From contig NZ_LOJF01000010.1 of assembly GCF_001494635.1 (NCBI RefSeq), positions 124,001-188,000 on the forward strand: a stretch of DNA of 64,000 bases, given 5' to 3'. Both the position numbers and the translations under genes were made by a program. The notes beneath the pieces were generated by a model that made no database searches, was not told the DNA's origin, and saw only the letters and a list, made by a program, of their open reading frames with translations. The stretch is from Tractidigestivibacter scatoligenes (GTDB lineage Bacteria; Actinomycetota; Coriobacteriia; Coriobacteriales; Atopobiaceae). Each line of letters begins with the position of its first letter. The stretch's first letter is position 1. This document shows positions 34,404-42,573 of the stretch, piece after piece.

Positions 34404-35129
34404 CTAGAAGATGCCGAGGAACCCGTGCACAAAGAGCGCTGCCACCGTCGCGCCCACAAACGGCGCGAGGCCCGGGACGGTGAGGCCGTACTTCCAGTTG
34501 TTGTCGGCCTTGTTCTTGATGGGAAGCACCTGGTAGGCCATGCGGGGGCCAAGGTCGCGCGCCTGGTTCATGGCAAAGCCGGTGATGCCGCCCATGCCCA
34601 TGCCAATGGCCCACACCAGAAGGCCAACGCAGATGGCGCACAGCAGCAGGTTGTCGCCGGCGTAGTGCGCAATGGCAAGAATGCCGGAGATGAAGAAGAA
34701 CGTGCAGAACGCCTCGCAGAAGAAGTCGTGCGGGAGGTTGTTTCTGGTGGGGTTGGTCGAGAAGATGTTGCGCTGGGCAATGGGGTCAACAACACCCTCG
34801 GAGTCCTTGAACTCGTCCTTGTACATGAACCATGCGGCAACGGCGCCCACAAAGCCGCCGAGCATCTCGGCAATCACATACGGAATGAACATGCTCCAAG
34901 GCACCAGGCCAAGGATGCACTGCGCAAGCGCCATGGCGGGGTTCATGCAGATCGAGCCGCCAAAGATGAAGAGGCACACCGAGATGCCAAACGACCACGT
35001 GGTGATGGCGAACATGTGACCGGAGCCCTGGTACTTGGTCCCTTTGAGCACGGTGTCGCAGTGGACGCCAACGCCAAAGATGATCATGAGGGCTGTACTC
35101 CCAAACTCGGCAAGGATGTTGTAGGGCAT
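34404..35129 (-). CDS. Aquaglyceroporin-family channel with an NQA second box
   Basis: This 241-residue MIP-family protein has six helices and two half-helices. The first pore box is CMNPAMALAQ (N63-P64-A65). The second reads GFAMNQARDLGPR, with Gln where Pro is nearly invariant; the following Arg-Asp of glycerol-type channels is kept. It probably conducts glycerol, lactate or another small neutral solute, but the altered box prevents a confident substrate call. ATG 35129 follows GGAGCC. It is a single gene with its own terminator. Confidence 0.82.
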   Translation of the reverse strand: MPYNILAEFGSTALMIIFGVGVHCDTVLKGTKYQGSGHMFAITTWSFGISVCLFIFGGSICMNPAMALAQCILGLVPWSMFIPYVIAEMLGGFVGAVAAWFMYKDEFKDSEGVVDPIAQRNIFSTNPTRNNLPHDFFCEAFCTFFFISGILAIAHYAGDNLLLCAICVGLLVWAIGMGMGGITGFAMNQARDLGPRMAYQVLPIKNKADNNWKYGLTVPGLAPFVGATVAALFVHGFLGIF

Positions 35130-35314
35130 GGAGGCTCCTTCTCGCTGTGCTGCCTGTGATAGATGTGGGGATGAATCTGCCGTTCGCAGCAAGAATCATA
35201 CCGGTTATGGAACAAAATGAGGATATTTACTTTTTTCTGCGAGAGAAACGCATAAGTTGCACGGCTTTGGACAAGGCTCCGCCCGAGGTCCGCCGCCCGA
35301 GAAGCCCCACCTAC

Positions 35315-35346
35315 AAAAAAGGACCGCCACCCAACGGTGACGGTCC
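35315..35346 (-). terminator. Intrinsic terminator after the NifU-like/GGGtGRT operon
   Basis: On the minus strand GGACCGTCACC pairs with GGTGGCGGTCC across a short GTT-containing loop, followed by TTTTTT. It lies about 30 bp after the GGGtGRT stop. The rest of the gap up to the aquaporin start (35130) shows no gene. Confidence 0.85.
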
Positions 35347-35377
35347 AAAAAACCAGGCAGTGCCGAGAGGCGCGAGC

Positions 35378-36394
35378 CTACTTCTTGAGGGACTCCTCGA
35401 CGGCGACGGCGCATGCAACGGTGCAGCCGACCATGGGGTTGTTGCCCATGCCGATGAGGCCCATCATGTCGACGTGCGCAGGCACGGAGCTGGAGCCGGC
35501 GAACTGCGCGCTGGAGTGCATGCGGCCCATGGTGTCGGTCATGCCGTAGGAGGCGGGGCCGGCAGCCATGTTGTCCGGGTGCAGGGTACGGCCGGTGCCG
35601 CCGCCCGACGCCACGGAGAAGTACTTCTTGCCGGCAAGCACGCGCTCCTTGAAGTAGGTGCCCGCGACGGGGTGCTGGAAGCGCGTGGGGTTGGTGGAGT
35701 TGCCGGTGATCGAGATGTCGACGTTCTCGTGCCACATGATGGCAACGCCCTCGCGGACGTCGTCGGCGCCGTAGCAGTTGACCTTGGCGCGCGGGCCGTC
35801 GGAGTAGGGAATCGTCTCGACGATCTTGAGCTCGCTCGTGTAGTAGTCGAACTGCGTCTTCACGTAGGTGAAGCCGTTGATGCGGGCGATGATCTGGGCG
35901 GCGTCCTTGCCGAGGCCGTTCAGGATGACGCGGAGCGGCTTCTTGCGGGCCTTGTTGGCGTTGTTGGCAATGCCGATGGCGCCCTCGGCGGCAGCGAAGG
36001 ACTCGTGGCCAGCCAGGAATGCGAAGCACTCGGTGTCCTCACCGAGGAGCATGGCGCCCAGGTTGCCGTGGCCAAGGCCGACCTTGCGGTCGTCGGCGAC
36101 GGAGCCGGGGACGCAGAAGGCCTGCAGGCCCTCGCCGATGGCGGCGGCAGCCTCGGAGGCCGTGGTGACCTCGCCCTTCTCAGCCTTCTTCAGCGCGATG
36201 GCGCAGCCCAGGGTGTAGGCCCACTTTGCGTTCTCGAACGCGATGGACTGGATGCCAGTGGTGATGTCATAGGGGTTGAAGCCACGGTCGGTGCAGAGCT
36301 TGAGGGCCTCCTCGAGGTCCTTGATGCCGTACTGCTCGCACGCCTTGTTGATCTGGGCGATGCGGCGCTCGTAGCCTTCGAACGTGATGGCCAT
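35378..36394 (-). CDS. GGGtGRT protein of unknown function
   Basis: This 338-residue cytosolic protein contains VASGGGTGRTLHPDNMA, the motif after which the GGGtGRT family is named. Other conserved blocks are LGHGNLGAMLLGEDTECFAFLAGHESFAAAEGAIGIAN and GVAIMWHENVDISITGNSTNPTRFQHP. The family is widespread in anaerobes with no established function. It almost always neighbours an iron-sulfur scaffold-like gene, as here, 29 bp upstream. A role in cluster or sulfur trafficking is inference. It starts at ATG 36394 behind GGAGG. Confidence 0.88.
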   Translation of the reverse strand: MAITFEGYERRIAQINKACEQYGIKDLEEALKLCTDRGFNPYDITTGIQSIAFENAKWAYTLGCAIALKKAEKGEVTTASEAAAAIGEGLQAFCVPGSVADDRKVGLGHGNLGAMLLGEDTECFAFLAGHESFAAAEGAIGIANNANKARKKPLRVILNGLGKDAAQIIARINGFTYVKTQFDYYTSELKIVETIPYSDGPRAKVNCYGADDVREGVAIMWHENVDISITGNSTNPTRFQHPVAGTYFKERVLAGKKYFSVASGGGTGRTLHPDNMAAGPASYGMTDTMGRMHSSAQFAGSSSVPAHVDMMGLIGMGNNPMVGCTVACAVAVEESLKK

Positions 36395-36423
36395 GTGCTG
36401 TACCTCCTTCTCTCTACTCGGAG

Positions 36424-37158
36424 TTACTCGTGGACGGGGAACGTGGACTCGGTGCTGTGGGTCTCCTCATCGGTACGAGGATCGATGAACTTCACAGCCT
36501 GATCCCACTGGCCGTAGTGACCCATGGCCTTCTGGACGGCCTCTGCGGGGTCGACGCCGGCCTTGACCGCGTCGGTGAACTTGCCGAGGTTGAGGAACTC
36601 AAAGCCCACGATCTCGTCGTTCTTGTTGATGGCCATGCGGGTGACGTAGCCCTGGGTGAGCTCGAGGTAGCGGGCGCCCTTGGCGGCGGTGCCGTACATG
36701 GTGCCCACCATGGAGCGCAGGCCCTTGCCGAGGTCGTCGAGGCCGGTGCCGATGGGCAGGCCGTCTTCGGAGAATGCGGTCTGGCTGCGGCCGTAGACGA
36801 TCTGCAGGAACAGCTCACGCATGGCGACGTTGATGGCGTCGCACACAAGGTCGGTGTTCAGGGCCTCGAGGATGGTCTTCTTGGGGAGAATCTCGGCGGC
36901 CATGGCGGCGGAGTGGGTCATGCCCGAGCAGCCGATGGTCTCGATGAGGCACTCCTCGATGACGCCGTTCTTGACGTTGAGGCTGAGCTTGCAGGCACCC
37001 TGCTGCGGGGCGCACCAACCAACACCGTGGGTGTAGCCGGAGATGTCAGTGATCTCCTTGGCCTGAACCCACTTGCCCTCCTCGGGGATGGGCGCCGGTC
37101 CGTGGTATGCACCCTTGGCAACTGGGCACATGCGCTCCACTTCTGCCGAATACTGCAT
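36424..37158 (-). CDS. NifU/IscU-like iron-sulfur scaffold paired with GGGtGRT
   Basis: This 244-residue protein contains a NifU-N/IscU-like core: VGWCAPQQGACKLSLNVKNGVIEECLIETIGCSGMTHSAAMAAEI, with cysteines spaced for cluster binding. The C-terminal 120 residues (after LPIGTGLDDLGKGL) are specific to this subfamily and absent from ordinary IscU. No cysteine desulfurase or other Isc/Suf gene lies nearby. It forms an operon with the GGGtGRT gene. ATG 37158 follows GGAGAGGA. Confidence 0.85.
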   Translation of the reverse strand: MQYSAEVERMCPVAKGAYHGPAPIPEEGKWVQAKEITDISGYTHGVGWCAPQQGACKLSLNVKNGVIEECLIETIGCSGMTHSAAMAAEILPKKTILEALNTDLVCDAINVAMRELFLQIVYGRSQTAFSEDGLPIGTGLDDLGKGLRSMVGTMYGTAAKGARYLELTQGYVTRMAINKNDEIVGFEFLNLGKFTDAVKAGVDPAEAVQKAMGHYGQWDQAVKFIDPRTDEETHSTESTFPVHE

Positions 37159-37343
37159 GTGTTCTCCTCTCCGAACTCCCTCGCCGATGCCCCTTGCACC
37201 GACGCGATCGTTGCCGGCAATGCCGGTTAGAGCTCTGGTGCCGGAAATCCTCCAGCGCTTTCAAGTTTACGGCATGCACGGGGCTGCGGAGACGAGCGTG
37301 AGAAAAATCCCTGCGCTCGCTATGTGAGACCGTTCTCGGGTCG

Positions 37344-37349
37344 TATAAT
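37344..37349 (+). promoter_or_regulatory. TATAAT box 7 bp before the DMT permease ATG
   Basis: A perfect TATAAT ends at 37349 and the ATG starts at 37357. Transcription would therefore begin at or within a base or two of the start codon, giving a leaderless or nearly leaderless mRNA. There is no ribosome site upstream of that ATG. The -35 region is poor. Confidence 0.5.
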
Positions 37350-37356
37350 CGCCCGC

Positions 37357-38280
37357 ATGCCAAACACGCGTGACATACGAACCGCTCCTATGTGGGCATG
37401 GAAGATCGGGATGCTGTCCTGCGCCATCATCTGGGGCGCATCGTTTGTCATCATCAAAGACACGCTGGACGTTGCCCCCGCATGTTGGCTCATGGCCGTC
37501 CGCTTCCTTATCGCCACTGTGCTCATGGCGGTTATCTTCTGGAAGCGTCTGCGTGACAACTTTGATTGGAGCCACGTTCTTGCGGGAGGGGTCCTGGGCG
37601 TTCTGTATGGTGCGGGGTTTGCCGTCCAGAATCTTGGCCTTGCCTACACCACGCCGGGGAGAAGTGCCTTTCTCACTGCCATCTATTGTGTGCTGGTGCC
37701 GTTCATCAACTGGGCGGTGATCCGACGGCGCCCCGGTGCGTCGAGCCTGGTTGCGGCACTCCTGAGCATTGTGGGCATCGCGCTCATCTCGCTGGGGGAC
37801 GACATGCGCCCGTCGTTGGGGACTGGCGAGTGTCTCACGCTCCTCTCGGCGGTGTTCTTTGCCATCCAGATTGTGTTTGTCGACAGGCTCTCCAGCTCGC
37901 ACGACATGACCACCATCTCTGTGGTGCAGCTGGGCTTCATGTCTTTGACCTGCGCCGTGTTCTCGCTGGTTCTGGGCGAGCAGGCACCGGCGCTATCCGG
38001 GCTTGGCACCTCGTTCTGGCTTTCCCTTGCCTACCTGGTGATTCTCTCGTCCTGCGTGACAACGCTCATCCAGAACGTGGGACAGACCGTTGTGCCGCCG
38101 GCTCAGTCTGCGCTGCTCCTCTCGCTTGAGAGCGTGTTTGCGGTCATCGCGAGCGTGATCTTCTACCACGAGCAGCTCACGCCCCAGCTGGTCCTGGGGT
38201 TCTCGCTGGTGTTTCTCGGCGTGCTCGCGAGCGAGCTTGGGCCCATGCTTCTGAGAAGGGCCACGGCCCAGCGGGCGTGA
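37357..38280 (+). CDS. EamA/DMT-superfamily transporter
   Basis: This 307-residue, ten-helix permease is built of two EamA repeats (MLSCAIIWGASFVIIKDTL... and ...QSALLLSLESVFAVIASVIFYHEQLT). The family exports amino acids or metabolites, or imports nucleotide sugars; the substrate is undetermined. The start is probably ATG 37357, just after a TATAAT box. A downstream ATG at 37390 has no better ribosome site. It converges with degV, with 44 bp between stops. Confidence 0.85.
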   Translation: MPNTRDIRTAPMWAWKIGMLSCAIIWGASFVIIKDTLDVAPACWLMAVRFLIATVLMAVIFWKRLRDNFDWSHVLAGGVLGVLYGAGFAVQNLGLAYTTPGRSAFLTAIYCVLVPFINWAVIRRRPGASSLVAALLSIVGIALISLGDDMRPSLGTGECLTLLSAVFFAIQIVFVDRLSSSHDMTTISVVQLGFMSLTCAVFSLVLGEQAPALSGLGTSFWLSLAYLVILSSCVTTLIQNVGQTVVPPAQSALLLSLESVFAVIASVIFYHEQLTPQLVLGFSLVFLGVLASELGPMLLRRATAQRA

Positions 38281-38324
38281 ATGGCGTGCGGGTGCGGTGG
38301 CTTCGCGGTCCCCGCGTGCCGGCC

Positions 38325-39185
38325 TTACTCGGCGGCCACGGCCGCGATGCCAAAGGCGCCTGGACCGGAGTGGCTTGCAATCACGCAGCCGGACTTGACC
38401 CACTCGATCTCCTGTGCACCGTGGTCGCGCAGGATCTTCTCGACCAGCGCGCGGATGATGGGGTCGGGCGCGTTGCCCACCGTATACGTGAGGTTCACGC
38501 GCGAGAGGTCCATGGGCTCGCGAGTTACGAACTCCTCGACGAGCTGGCCCACGCACTTGACCATGGCGCCACGGCGCTTCTTGGTAGCCACGAGCTTGCC
38601 GTCGAGCACCTCGACCGTGGGCTTGATGCGCAGGAGCGTCGCGCCGAGAAACGCCACGTTGGAGAGGCGGCCGCCCGCGCGCAGGTACTCGAGGTCACCG
38701 GGGATGAAGGCAAAGCGGATGCGGCGAACCTGGCTCTCGACAAATGCCTTGACCTCGTCTTCCGTGGCGTCGGGGTTGACCTCCATCATGCGGGCGACGT
38801 TGGTGACCACCAGGCGCAGCGCGCAGGAGACGGACTTAGTGTCCATCATGGTCACGTAGTCGCGGCCCTCCGCGGCGAGGTGCGCGCTGCGGTAGGAGAC
38901 CGTGGTTGCGGCGGAGTAGGCCAGGTAGAGGATCTTGGCCGTGGGGTACTTCTCGTGGATGCGGTCGAATGCTGCGGAGAAGTCCGCAGGTGTGCAGCCC
39001 GAGGTCTGTGGCAGCTTGCCCGTGGTCTTGTAGTACTCGTAGAGCTCCTCGGGCGGGAAGGAGTCGTCGTTGCGGGAGACCTCGCCAAAGTTCACGTGCA
39101 TGGGAGCAACCACAATGCCGTGGCGGCGTGCGGTCTCCTCGTGGATGTCGGAGCCGGTCTCGGTGACAAGGATGTAGTCTGCCAT
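38325..39185 (-). CDS. DegV-family fatty-acid-binding protein
   Basis: This 286-residue protein starts MADYILVTETGSDIHEETARRHGI and contains TSGCTPADFSAAFDRI (a fatty-acid head-group Ser/Thr motif) and a late GPGAFGIAAVA. DegV/FakB proteins bind a fatty acid and present it to the FakA kinase for phospholipid synthesis. No fakA is next to it. The Asn/Asp-rich acyl pocket cannot be judged from motifs alone. Complete and typical in length. Confidence 0.88.
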   Translation of the reverse strand: MADYILVTETGSDIHEETARRHGIVVAPMHVNFGEVSRNDDSFPPEELYEYYKTTGKLPQTSGCTPADFSAAFDRIHEKYPTAKILYLAYSAATTVSYRSAHLAAEGRDYVTMMDTKSVSCALRLVVTNVARMMEVNPDATEDEVKAFVESQVRRIRFAFIPGDLEYLRAGGRLSNVAFLGATLLRIKPTVEVLDGKLVATKKRRGAMVKCVGQLVEEFVTREPMDLSRVNLTYTVGNAPDPIIRALVEKILRDHGAQEIEWVKSGCVIASHSGPGAFGIAAVAAE

Positions 39186-39303
39186 GGTTGCCTCCGCAGC
39201 CCTGGTGGTGATATTTCAACGCATCTCATAGCTATTGTACGGATATGTTGGCGCGCTACGGGCATTCGTCGGCGCGCGTGGGGATAATGCACACGAATAC
39301 AAG

Positions 39304-39330
39304 GAGACAAAGGGAGTTTCCCTTTGTCTC
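39304..39330. repeat. GAGACAAAGGGA palindrome, copy 1, in the NUDIX leader
   Basis: GAGACAAAGGGA (39304-39315), a GTT loop, and TCCCTTTGTCTC (39319-39330) are perfectly complementary. It lies 3 bp before the GGGGAGG ribosome site of the NUDIX gene. Two further copies lie at 53972 and 54645. Confidence 0.85.
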
Positions 39331-39347
39331 ATCGGGGAGGAGCTGAC

Positions 39348-40226
39348 GTGATCCAGGAGACGGGCAAGGCGTACGACAACCACTTCGAGCCCAAGGAGGC
39401 AAAGGCCGAGAGCTACGTGCTGCACTACCGTGACCGCTCGGCGCTCGTGCGCGTGGTGGCCGTAGGCGAGCGCGGCGCGGACGAGTTTTCGTCGGGCGAG
39501 ATGATCGAGCTGCCGCGTCTTGCGGACTATCCCACGCCGCCGGAGCGCACCGTGTTCGCGTTCCGCATTGGCGAGGATGACTTCTTCCTTGCACTGGACG
39601 ACGAGGTTGCAACGCCGGCGGGATTCACTTACGAGCGCGTGGGGTGGCTGCGCGGGGTGGGCCCGGCCGACCTCGCGTTTGCCGCGGCTGTTGGGTCCCA
39701 GCTTGCCTCGTGGTATCGCGACAACAGGTTCTGCTCGCGCTGCGGACACGCCATGGAGCTTGCGCCGCGCAGCCGCGAGATTGTGTGCCCCAACTGCGCA
39801 AAGATCGTCTACCCCAAAATCCAGCCGGGCGTGATTGCCGCCGTGACGGATGGCGAGAGGATCGTGCTCACGCGCTACCAGGGACGCGCGCTCAAGCTGT
39901 GGGCGCTTGTCGCCGGGTTCACAGAGATTGGCGAGTCAGTGGAGGACACCGTGCGCCGCGAGGTCATGGAGGAGGTGGGGCTGCGCGTGCGCGACCTGCG
40001 TTTCTACAAGAGCCAGCCCTGGCCCTTCTCGGACACGCTGCTCATGGGGTTCTGGTGCCATGTGGACGGGAGCCGGCGCATCCGCACCGACCACCAGGAG
40101 CTTGCGGAGGCACGCTGGTTTTCCCCGGAGGAGATTCCGCTGGAGCGCGCGAACGACCACGCCAGCCTTACGGGCGAGATGATTGAGCTGTTCCGCACGA
40201 AGGGTGCAGCCGGGCTGGGGCTGTAG
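39348..40226 (+). CDS. nudC: NudC-type NUDIX NAD(H) pyrophosphatase
   Basis: This 292-residue protein has a zinc ribbon CSRCGHAM...CPNCAKIVYPKI, then a NUDIX box in GFTEIGESVEDTVRREVMEEVG, then SQPWPFSDTLLMGF, which contains the SQPWPFPxS signature of NADH pyrophosphatases (here SQPWPFSDT). NudC hydrolyses NAD(H) to NMN(H) and AMP and can remove NAD caps from RNA. GTG 39348 follows GGGGAGGAG. A GAGACAAAGGGA palindrome sits directly upstream in the leader. Confidence 0.9.
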   Translation: MIQETGKAYDNHFEPKEAKAESYVLHYRDRSALVRVVAVGERGADEFSSGEMIELPRLADYPTPPERTVFAFRIGEDDFFLALDDEVATPAGFTYERVGWLRGVGPADLAFAAAVGSQLASWYRDNRFCSRCGHAMELAPRSREIVCPNCAKIVYPKIQPGVIAAVTDGERIVLTRYQGRALKLWALVAGFTEIGESVEDTVRREVMEEVGLRVRDLRFYKSQPWPFSDTLLMGFWCHVDGSRRIRTDHQELAEARWFSPEEIPLERANDHASLTGEMIELFRTKGAAGLGL

Positions 40227-40297
40227 AGGTGGCGCGATAAAGGCCATTTTTACTATCACAGCCCCTTCCTGCTGTCCCCCTTAGATTTAGAAGCGGC

Positions 40298-40554
40298 TTG
40301 CTGCATAAAAATGCTCTATCGAACTGTGAAATCAAAGTTGCTGCATAAAAATGCTCTATCGAACGGTGCTGTCGGAGAGCAAGCATCAAACTCTAAATTA
40401 TATTTGCATGAATTTCGATAACGCCTTTGAAATATGCAAAATAATGCAACTATTGTTAAACTTTTGATGTAGCGGAAGCGGACGGGCCGTTCGATAGGGC
40501 GTTTTCATGCAGAGATATTGGATTCCCTGTTCGATGGAGCCTTTTTGTGCAGAG
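40298..40554. repeat. Four 28-bp boxes at 40-bp spacing, two direct then two inverted
   Basis: TTGCTGCATAAAAATGCTCT followed by ATCGAAC begins at 40298 and 40338. The inverted form GTTCGATAGGGCGTTTTCAT followed by GCAGAG begins near 40487 and 40527. Each pair repeats with a period of exactly 40 bp, and the two pairs face each other across an AT-rich centre (about 40370-40470). There is no gene in 40227-40810. The arrangement suggests an operator array, an iteron-like site or nested hairpin elements. Confidence 0.75.
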
Positions 40555-40810
40555 TTCCTTCTCAGTATGGCTGTGCAATTCGCGGGACGCACCTTCGCGC
40601 AGGGAAAGACACCGAGAGACGCCAGGCTGCGCTGATAAAAACGCTTCTTCCGGCACGTAACCCCGGTGTCCGTGTGCGACACACATCGCCGCAATGTTTC
40701 CGTTCGGCTACCGCTCGCAAAACTCCGGCGCCCGTTCCATGTCGCTGTGCCAAAGTAAACAACACCGGCTGCAGCCAGCAGCCTCGGCCAAGATGGGAGG
40801 GAACATGCGC

Positions 40811-40891
40811 ATGAATCACCAGGAGCTGCCCATGGACCTTCTCGCTCTTGATCTACTCGGCCTAGAGCTTACGTGCGCGAGCGCACGCTAG
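40811..40891 (+). CDS. leuL: Leucine leader peptide (attenuation)
   Basis: This 26-residue peptide has eight leucines, MNHQELPMDLLALDLLGLEL then TCASAR, with codons CTG, CTT, CTC, CTT, CTA, CTC, CTA and CTT. ATG 40811 lies 9 nt after GGGAGGG; an in-frame ATG at 40805 is less well spaced. It precedes a hairpin and leuA, the classic arrangement for ribosome-mediated attenuation by leucyl-tRNA supply. The two rare CTA codons may sharpen the response. Confidence 0.8.
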   Translation: MNHQELPMDLLALDLLGLELTCASAR

Positions 40892-40916
40892 GTCCGAGGT
40901 CCAGCAGGTATCATTA

Positions 40917-40964
40917 GACCCAGCTTGCGTTCGCGTCCCGCCTTGGGACAGCGGCAGCTGGGTC
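40917..40964 (+). promoter_or_regulatory. Attenuator hairpin before leuA
   Basis: GACCCAGCT (40917-40925) pairs with AGCTGGGTC (40956-40964), and an inner GTCCC/GGGAC stem lies at 40935-40949. TTGTCGTG follows, so the U-tract is weak. It lies 25 bp after the leucine leader stop and is the likely terminator or pausing stem of the attenuator. The competing antiterminator was not resolved. Confidence 0.65.
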
Positions 40965-41037
40965 TTGTCGTGTGTCATGCCACCATCCCAAGGCAACCTG
41001 GCACCAGTCACTGGGTCCATATCCAATGGAGGTAGCA

Positions 41038-42573
41038 ATGACTCGCAAGATCGCCATCTTCGACACCACCCTTCGCGACGGCGAGCAGTCGCCCGGCGCG
41101 TCCATGAACACCGAGGAGAAGCTCGTCATCGCCCAGCAGCTGCTGCGCCTGCACGTGGACGTCATCGAGGCAGGCTTCCCCATCTCCTCCCCGGGCGACT
41201 TCCGCTCGGTGCAAGAGATCGGACGCCTCGCCGGCGACGACGCCGTAGTGGTTGGCCTCACGCGCGCCGTTGACAAAGACATCGACCGCGCGGCCGAGGC
41301 GTTGAAGACCGCCAAGCGTCCGCGCATCCACACCGGCCTGGGCGTCTCGCCGCAGCACCTGCGCGAGAAGCTCCGCATCTCCGAGGACGAGTGCGTCGAG
41401 CGCGCCATCCACTGCGTGAAGTACGCCAAGCAGTACGTCGAGGACGTGGAGTTCTACGCCGAGGACGCCGGCAGAGCGGACCAGAAGTTCCTTGAGCGCG
41501 TGATTCAGGCCGCCGTCGACGCCGGCGCGACCGTGGTGAACATCCCGGACACCACCGGCTACCAGATGCCGGATGACTTTGGCGCCCGCATCAAGGGCCT
41601 GGCAGACAACGTCCGCGGCATCGAGAACGTCACCATCAGCGTCCACACCCACAACGACCTGGGCATGGCAACCGCGCTTGCGCTGGCCGGCGTCAAGAAC
41701 GGCGCCACGCAGATCGAGTGCACCATCAACGGCCTGGGCGAGCGCGCCGGCAACACCGCGCTCGAGGAGGTCGTGATGGCCATCAAGATGCACGGCGATG
41801 AGCTGGATGCCTACACCGACGTCAACACCCGCGAGCTCACGCGCGCAAGCCACCTGGTGAGCCGCATCACCGGCATGAACGTGCAGGCAAACAAGGCCAT
41901 CGTGGGCGCCAACGCCTTTGCCCACAGCTCCGGCATCCACCAGGACGGCGTGCTCAAGGCGCGCGACACGTACGAGATCATCGACCCCGCGGACGTTGGC
42001 GCCGCCGGCTCGGAGATCATCCTCTCCGCGCGTTCTGGCCACGCCGCGCTGCGCCACCGTCTTGCCGAGCTGGGCTACTCCTTCAAGGACGACGAGTTCG
42101 ACGAGATCTACAACCGCTTCCTCGAGATTGCGGACCAGAAGAAGGAGGTCTACGACGAGGACCTCGAGTCCATTGTCCAGGAGCGCCAGCGCGAGGTCGC
42201 GGCCGTCTACACCCTTGACGCCCTGCAGGTCTCCTGCGGTGACCCGCTGGTGCCCACCGCAACGGCAACCATCACGGACGAGCTGGGTGTGAAGCACGTT
42301 GTGTGCGCCACCGGCACCGGCCCCGTCGACGCGGCCTACAAGGCCGTCGACCAGGTCGTTGCCGTTCATGGCGACCTCGCGGAGTTCTCCGTGAAGGCCA
42401 TCACTCGCGGCATCGATGCCATTGGCGAGGTCACGGTGCGCATTACGGCAGAGGACGGCAAGGTCTTCACCGGCCGCGGCGCCGACAACGACATCGTGGT
42501 CTCCAGCGCAAAGGCCTACATCAACGCCATCAACCGCATGATTCAGACTGCACGTTCCAAGGAGGGCAAGTAA
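41038..42573 (+). CDS. leuA: 2-isopropylmalate synthase
   Basis: This 511-residue enzyme starts [20 protein letters not shown], the metal- and keto acid-binding signature. It has [16 protein letters not shown] and a C-terminal LeuA dimerisation/leucine-feedback domain from about residue 390 ([15 protein letters not shown]). It condenses acetyl-CoA and 2-oxoisovalerate as the first committed step of leucine synthesis. ATG 41038 lies 5 bp after GGAGG. It is the first structural gene after the leucine leader; leuC follows with no gap. Feedback control by leucine is expected in addition to attenuation. Confidence 0.95.
   Translation: MTRKIAIFDTTLRDGEQSPGASMNTEEKLVIAQQLLRLHVDVIEAGFPISSPGDFRSVQEIGRLAGDDAVVVGLTRAVDKDIDRAAEALKTAKRPRIHTGLGVSPQHLREKLRISEDECVERAIHCVKYAKQYVEDVEFYAEDAGRADQKFLERVIQAAVDAGATVVNIPDTTGYQMPDDFGARIKGLADNVRGIENVTISVHTHNDLGMATALALAGVKNGATQIECTINGLGERAGNTALEEVVMAIKMHGDELDAYTDVNTRELTRASHLVSRITGMNVQANKAIVGANAFAHSSGIHQDGVLKARDTYEIIDPADVGAAGSEIILSARSGHAALRHRLAELGYSFKDDEFDEIYNRFLEIADQKKEVYDEDLESIVQERQREVAAVYTLDALQVSCGDPLVPTATATITDELGVKHVVCATGTGPVDAAYKAVDQVVAVHGDLAEFSVKAITRGIDAIGEVTVRITAEDGKVFTGRGADNDIVVSSAKAYINAINRMIQTARSKEGK

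Noticed and set aside
40298-40554. CRISPR array
   Set aside because: Only two direct copies per orientation, with 12-bp spacing between boxes and inversion of the second pair; no cas genes.
40892-41037. T-box riboswitch before leuA
   Set aside because: No T-box consensus (TGGNACCGCG) or specifier stem seen; the leader peptide explains the region better.
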